This document shows, one piece after another, positions 60,160-64,000 of a stretch of DNA of 64,000 nt; the stretch's first letter is position 1; the number at the start of each line of letters is the position of its first letter. The notes under the pieces are model-generated. The model was not told where the DNA came from, did no database searches, and worked only from the letters and a program-made list of their open reading frames with translations. Source of the stretch: Agelas oroides (taxonomy: Eukaryota > Porifera > Demospongiae > Agelasida > Agelasidae); contig OX422192.1 of NCBI GenBank assembly GCA_949130485.1, forward strand, positions 3,852,085-3,916,084, read 5' to 3'. The position numbers were made by a program, and so were the translations under genes.

Positions 60160-60560
60160 CACTTGAGCACCTCTAATGCAGACAACATAGGGACTACCGC
60201 TGCGTGTCCGCTATACGGAGGTGTCCATATTGAGAGGCTTCTGGTGTATTTCTGGTAGGCATGGCGTGCTGTTGATTGCTACGAAGCCATGTTCAAGAGC
60301 TCCGTATTGCTGTACATCGACAAGAAAAGGTGACCAGAGGCTAGTACTGTGCGTACGAGTGCTATTATAATGTCCAGCTGTTGAATCAAGTAGTGGTAGC
60401 GAGTCATCTTGTGTGTGAGGTATGTGAGCACTTGCTTTATCAAGCGAATCGTGTACAGTCCAGGTACTAGTGGGGCCGAAAACCTGTCCACTTTATGGAA
60501 TAGCAGGCTGTCTGCAATCTGTACCTGAGCAAGTGAGGTGTTCATATTTCAAATAGTGGG
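60160..60560. mobile_element. Dispersed inverted-repeat element, copy 2
   Basis: It shares GCTGCGTGTCCG, TCTGGTAGGCATGGC, TATCAAGCGAATCGTGTACA and the end GGATTCCACTATA with the element at 52,910-53,309. Confidence 0.5.
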
Positions 60561-60569
60561 ATTCCACTA

Positions 60570-60930
60570 TATACATGAACACTCAATGAACCACATCTCC
60601 CTAAAAAAATAGGCCTAGATGTTATACAAAGTCACCAACTGCGCAGGATGCGTTTCGGCCAATACCAGACCTCATCAGCTGCTCTGGGATGACTGGGAGA
60701 TGGAGACTGCTGTCTCATGCACAGAATGCAGTCAGGTATCTGGCATTATCAAGAAGGTTGGTAGAAGATCCTTGAAAGCACCGTCTCTTCCAGCTGTCCT
60801 TCGTGCAGCTGTCTTTCCATTTGAAGATCGTAGCGATCGTAATCATCACGTGTTATCAATGTGCAAACGTGTGCGTGCGTGTACAGAAGCGTTGGAGGTA
60901 CCAGAAGTACTAACTATGCCTCACTCAGAT
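60570..60930 (-). mobile_element. Penelope-like terminal fragment, second locus
   Basis: It matches the 3' region of the block 2 Penelope-like element (22,355-22,700) with scattered differences and no reverse transcriptase. It looks like a solo end or a heavily truncated fossil copy. Confidence 0.65.
60631..60693 (-). ncRNA. Hammerhead ribozyme motif (Penelope-type, copy 2)
   Basis: Minus strand: outer stem I GUCAUCC with GGUGAC (one G-U pair), inner stem I AGCAG / CUGCG with partial pairing, core CUGAUGAG, stem II GGUC / GGCC, core GAAAC, cleavage triplet AUC. Pairing is kept through a wobble in stem II, but inner stem I has a mismatch compared with copy 1. Confidence 0.75.
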
Positions 60931-60960
60931 CAAGCCTTGTCCATCAAATAATGATATGAT

Positions 60961-61563
60961 ACATGCATAGCAAATATATGCATGTACATGTACATGTATC
61001 AATATATGGCTTTGCCTGTAAGTTCACTATGAATTTCCTCCAACTAGTAGTGTGGCAAGAAGACACCTACTACAGTGCACATTCAGTTCTGTGGGAGAAA
61101 CCTTCTGCCAACTTTCAATTTGAGATCAGCATCTCATAATAGTAAACAGCCACATGTTTCAGCATGTCACTGCCTAGCTATACTGGTACGACAATTCCTT
61201 GGGGGCAACTCTTTGGCTGCAGCCAGACCCTTCCGGTGTATGTGAAAAGTGCGGCTTTCGAGACTAGACAAGTGACAAGCAACACACTTAGAACACAGAT
61301 ATACAGACCAATTAACAAAGGCCATTGTTACTAGATGCTCTCCTTAAGTGATTTGCACCACACAAGTCTCAACTCAAGTCCAACTTGTTCAGCTCAACTA
61401 AACTCTCTTGACTCTGTACTGTACTCATCAGGAACCATGACCACTGTGTTAGCCTCACCTAGCCACATTACACGCTCCATCAAAACGAAGGGTTACTGTA
61501 GTGGTTTTGCATAGGGCCATTCAACTGAATGCTTATGTTTCTAGTCATTGCCAGGGTTTCATT

Positions 61564-61564
<1 letters not shown>
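60961..61564. other. Non-coding region
   Basis: Short TGTACATG palindromes occur at about 60,983-61,002. No gene is supported. Confidence 0.4.

Positions 61565-61594
<30 letters not shown>
61565..61594. repeat. Poly(G) tract
   Basis: A run of about 30 G. Poly-Gly and poly-Pro frames across it are artefacts. Confidence 0.95.
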
Positions 61595-61596
<2 letters not shown>

Positions 61597-61837
61597 TAAG
61601 GTAGGTAGTAAATGCATAATTACACATGTGCATGTATTTATCCAGTCCATGTCCATTTTCAATGACAATTCTTTCTGTTTTCATACACAAAGAATCTCTT
61701 CAAGATCATTTTCAGTGATTCTATCCCAATTTTCATCAGCCTGAGCTGTCTACATAAACTGCTGAACTGGTCAAAAGGGGCCTCCTTATGAAGCAAATCA
61801 AAATTTTCCCGAGGGAGGATGTCGCCAGACCCACATG

Positions 61838-62215
61838 ACCGTGTGCCTAAATGGGCATGGTTACAAGTGGCCGAGACGTCACGGGCTGTGGCGTCAGTAT
61901 TCTGATGACGTAATGTAGGGCAAAAAATGGCTCTGTGAACGGCAAGTTTATACAGCGACGAGGTTGTGAGCTGGCTGCTGAACGTTACCATGAGCCTCAT
62001 CTAAAATCGCTGCAGTATGACATACATCACTATTAGCCTTATAACATACGTGAGCCACTAAGCGATCCAGCGGTCAGTATTGCTGGTAGGGAGCCAACAA
62101 GCGGTCCACATGTACATTACTGCTATTCTACTGCCCTACAAAATGGCGGTGAGTATGCGGAAAATGGTATACTTTCGAGCATAATATATGGCCACGCCCA
62201 CGCAGGCACACGGTC
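61838..62215. mobile_element. Inverted-repeat element with CCGTGTGCCT ends
   Basis: The left end is GACCGTGTGCCTAAATGGGC and the right end is the approximate reverse complement, GCCCACGCAGGCACACGGTC. About 370 bp, no coding content. Confidence 0.55.
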
Positions 62216-64000
62216 TATAATATTATATTAATGCTCCTACAAAGCACTATCTTACTTCCTTGCCTCTCCTCACTTTGGTATGCTCTGCTTATTCCCCCCC
62301 TTGAAAATGTTGTAAATGAAGCCTTGACTGCCCACACCATTTCTTCAAGCTTCTGATAAACCTATTCTGCAGTAGCACAAAGCTCTGAACTCTCAACTTG
62401 CTGGAGAACAAGTTAACACAATGCTAGCTCCGACTGCTCTTGAGCGAATGATGATTGCTTTAGTAAGTTGCTTCAGTGCTGAAGTGAATAATACATTGCG
62501 TCTACAGATTTGTTTTCCCCCAAAATAAGGGTGTGGTCATTTGTGAATCAGAATTAATAATAATAACTGCATACCCACGTCTAAAATACATTTTCAGCTG
62601 ACCAGAAACATAACCTTTTCTTGGAGTGGCCTCAAGGCAATAGTCTGCCATTACAAAATAATTATCTCGCATTGGGGCTTGAGCAATGCAAGGAAATGAA
62701 ATACCTGTGCTGCAAATGACTAAATCAACTGATCCAGACCTTCTAAAATTACTTCAATTATTGTGAAATAGGGTGTACCCAGTGAGAATAATGCTATAGA
62801 ATTCTATTATAACCAACAACTCGTTATTTAGGCAAATTCTAAGGCGTAATCGTCAAGATCACATCTCTGCGACACCCACATGTGTACCGTCCCGCCCACT
62901 CACAATTCACCTGGGCGCGTCTCTTTCCCAAAGACCAAGTGTATTTCTACAGTTTGAGGAACGTAGCACTGTTTCGCTTACCACTAACTCTCCAGCGCTC
63001 CGGTAATCCAGACCGTCAGCCTCTTCAGACGGCATACAAAGCCTATCTTCTTCCTCCTCAAGTTCAAAACAACAGTCAGCCTTTGTCCATCACGTGGGTG
63101 GTCACCATGTGACAACGAATTTACGGATGTAGTATACGGTAAATGGCGGAAAAGCTCACGTGAGGGCCCTCCTCCTCCATGGCTCCTTCCATACCGGAAC
63201 GGACTTGGTATGCAGAACGTGTATGGCATGCGTGCAATTTGCTTACACAGCATACAACAAACTGCACGCTGTGCATATGTATTAGAAACAGGTGTGCATG
63301 CATCAGAAATTCCTGGGCCAATCCAGTTAACCACATACACATCTGCTGAGCATTACAGCATTAATGAACATAATGCCAGTACACAAGTTAGACTGATCGA
63401 AAACTGACAAAATATAGGTGGTTCAACTGAAATGAAGCTACATGGTTATAGCCTTGAAGCGTCTGCACAGCTCTATCTTTGGCTGCAAATTGGTAGCCAG
63501 ACTCTTGCTAGAAAGAGTCTGGCTGATCCAGCGTAGTAGCGTTGGCAAAATTGTCCTAATAACAAGCCATATTAATTATTGCCGTGGAAAGCATCTACAC
63601 TCAAACTAAGAGTCCTTCTGTGGGTATGATTAGCGAATTGATGATGATTGTGTAAAGCAATGGAATAGCTACAAACCTATTGAATGATAACCTCGTTCCC
63701 AGGCTCTCCCCGCTAAGGAGGCGGAGAGCCTGGGAATGACACAAGTACATAAAAGTTTTGAAGGTGAAGGGGATGGTTAGCCACCCTTTCTACCTCTCCC
63801 CTGGATCAGCCCCTGGGCTATGTGAAACTAGTTAGCTGGGTGAAGATGAATGTCTTTCAAAATGCTACTATATACAATGTATATTGCACAGGTGGTCAAT
63901 GCATCAATGCACAAAGGCAGACTAAACGGAGCACAATGTAGGAACAATCTCAAAGTTGACATCTCGCTGGAGCTATGATTCCTTCTTGCTCTCATTCTTC
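62216..64000. other. Right end of window without a supported gene
   Basis: There are open frames near 62,882-63,340 on both strands but no recognised domain or splice pattern. A short palindrome, CCTCGTTCCCAGGCTCTCCC with its inverse, at 63,691-63,738 is a mini copy of the TAGCCTCG family. A hairpin GCCAGACTCTTGCTAG / AAGAGTCTGGC is at about 63,496-63,525. Confidence 0.4.

Noticed and set aside
62882-63340. Possible genes on both strands
   Set aside because: No recognised domain, no consistent splice sites, and the two strands compete for the same bases.

Overview
The window looks like metazoan nuclear DNA with short multi-exon genes, long microsatellites and minisatellites, many small DNA transposons, a LINE and Penelope-like retroelements. 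A complete MAX gene (bHLH-zipper partner of MYC) and death-fold (DED-like) domains fix it as animal. The overall style suggests an early-branching marine invertebrate, most likely a sponge, but I cannot prove the species.

Bases 1-42,536 form a nested tandem duplication. A block of about 20 kb is present twice: block 1 runs from before the window to 19,780, and block 2 from 19,781 to about 42,536. Base 1 corresponds to about base 20,733. Each block contains two related half-units, A and B. Each half-unit pairs the last exon of a plus-strand membrane-protein gene with the 3' exons of a minus-strand gene for a Ser/Thr/Pro/Gln-rich, probably nuclear, protein, so the two converge. The plus-strand B genes can be read as complete models (8,682-15,008 and 31,739-37,330). 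They have eight exons, all joined in phase 1, including a 12-nt microexon. They encode about 695 residues: two DED-like death-fold domains, a charged linker, a membrane span, a glycosylated extracellular domain of roughly 240 residues with conserved cysteines, a second span and a short basic tail. This architecture is the best candidate in the window for an undescribed system, a membrane-anchored DED protein family. Only the 3' parts of the A genes are present.

The block junction at 19,780/19,781 joins the inside of a transposon (9-bp target duplication) to the inside of a coding exon. Later events separate the blocks. Block 2 gained a Penelope-like element carrying a hammerhead ribozyme (about 22,355-24,708) and a poly(A)-tailed insertion (about 40,992-41,337). 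Block 1 gained a TA-flanked element (18,439-18,790). The two blocks also differ by about 0.8 kb between GT arrays in one intron.

Bases 43,141-55,608 hold MAX on the minus strand: six coding exons, 209 residues, every junction in frame. Its introns are swollen by two minisatellites (46.25-47.01 kb and 48.0-49.8 kb), pyrimidine-rich tracts and a 0.6-kb CA/GT array that abuts the bHLH exon's 3' splice site. From 55.7 kb to the end I find no gene I can support, only transposon-like inverted repeats, a second hammerhead-bearing Penelope fragment at 60.6 kb and homopolymer tracts.
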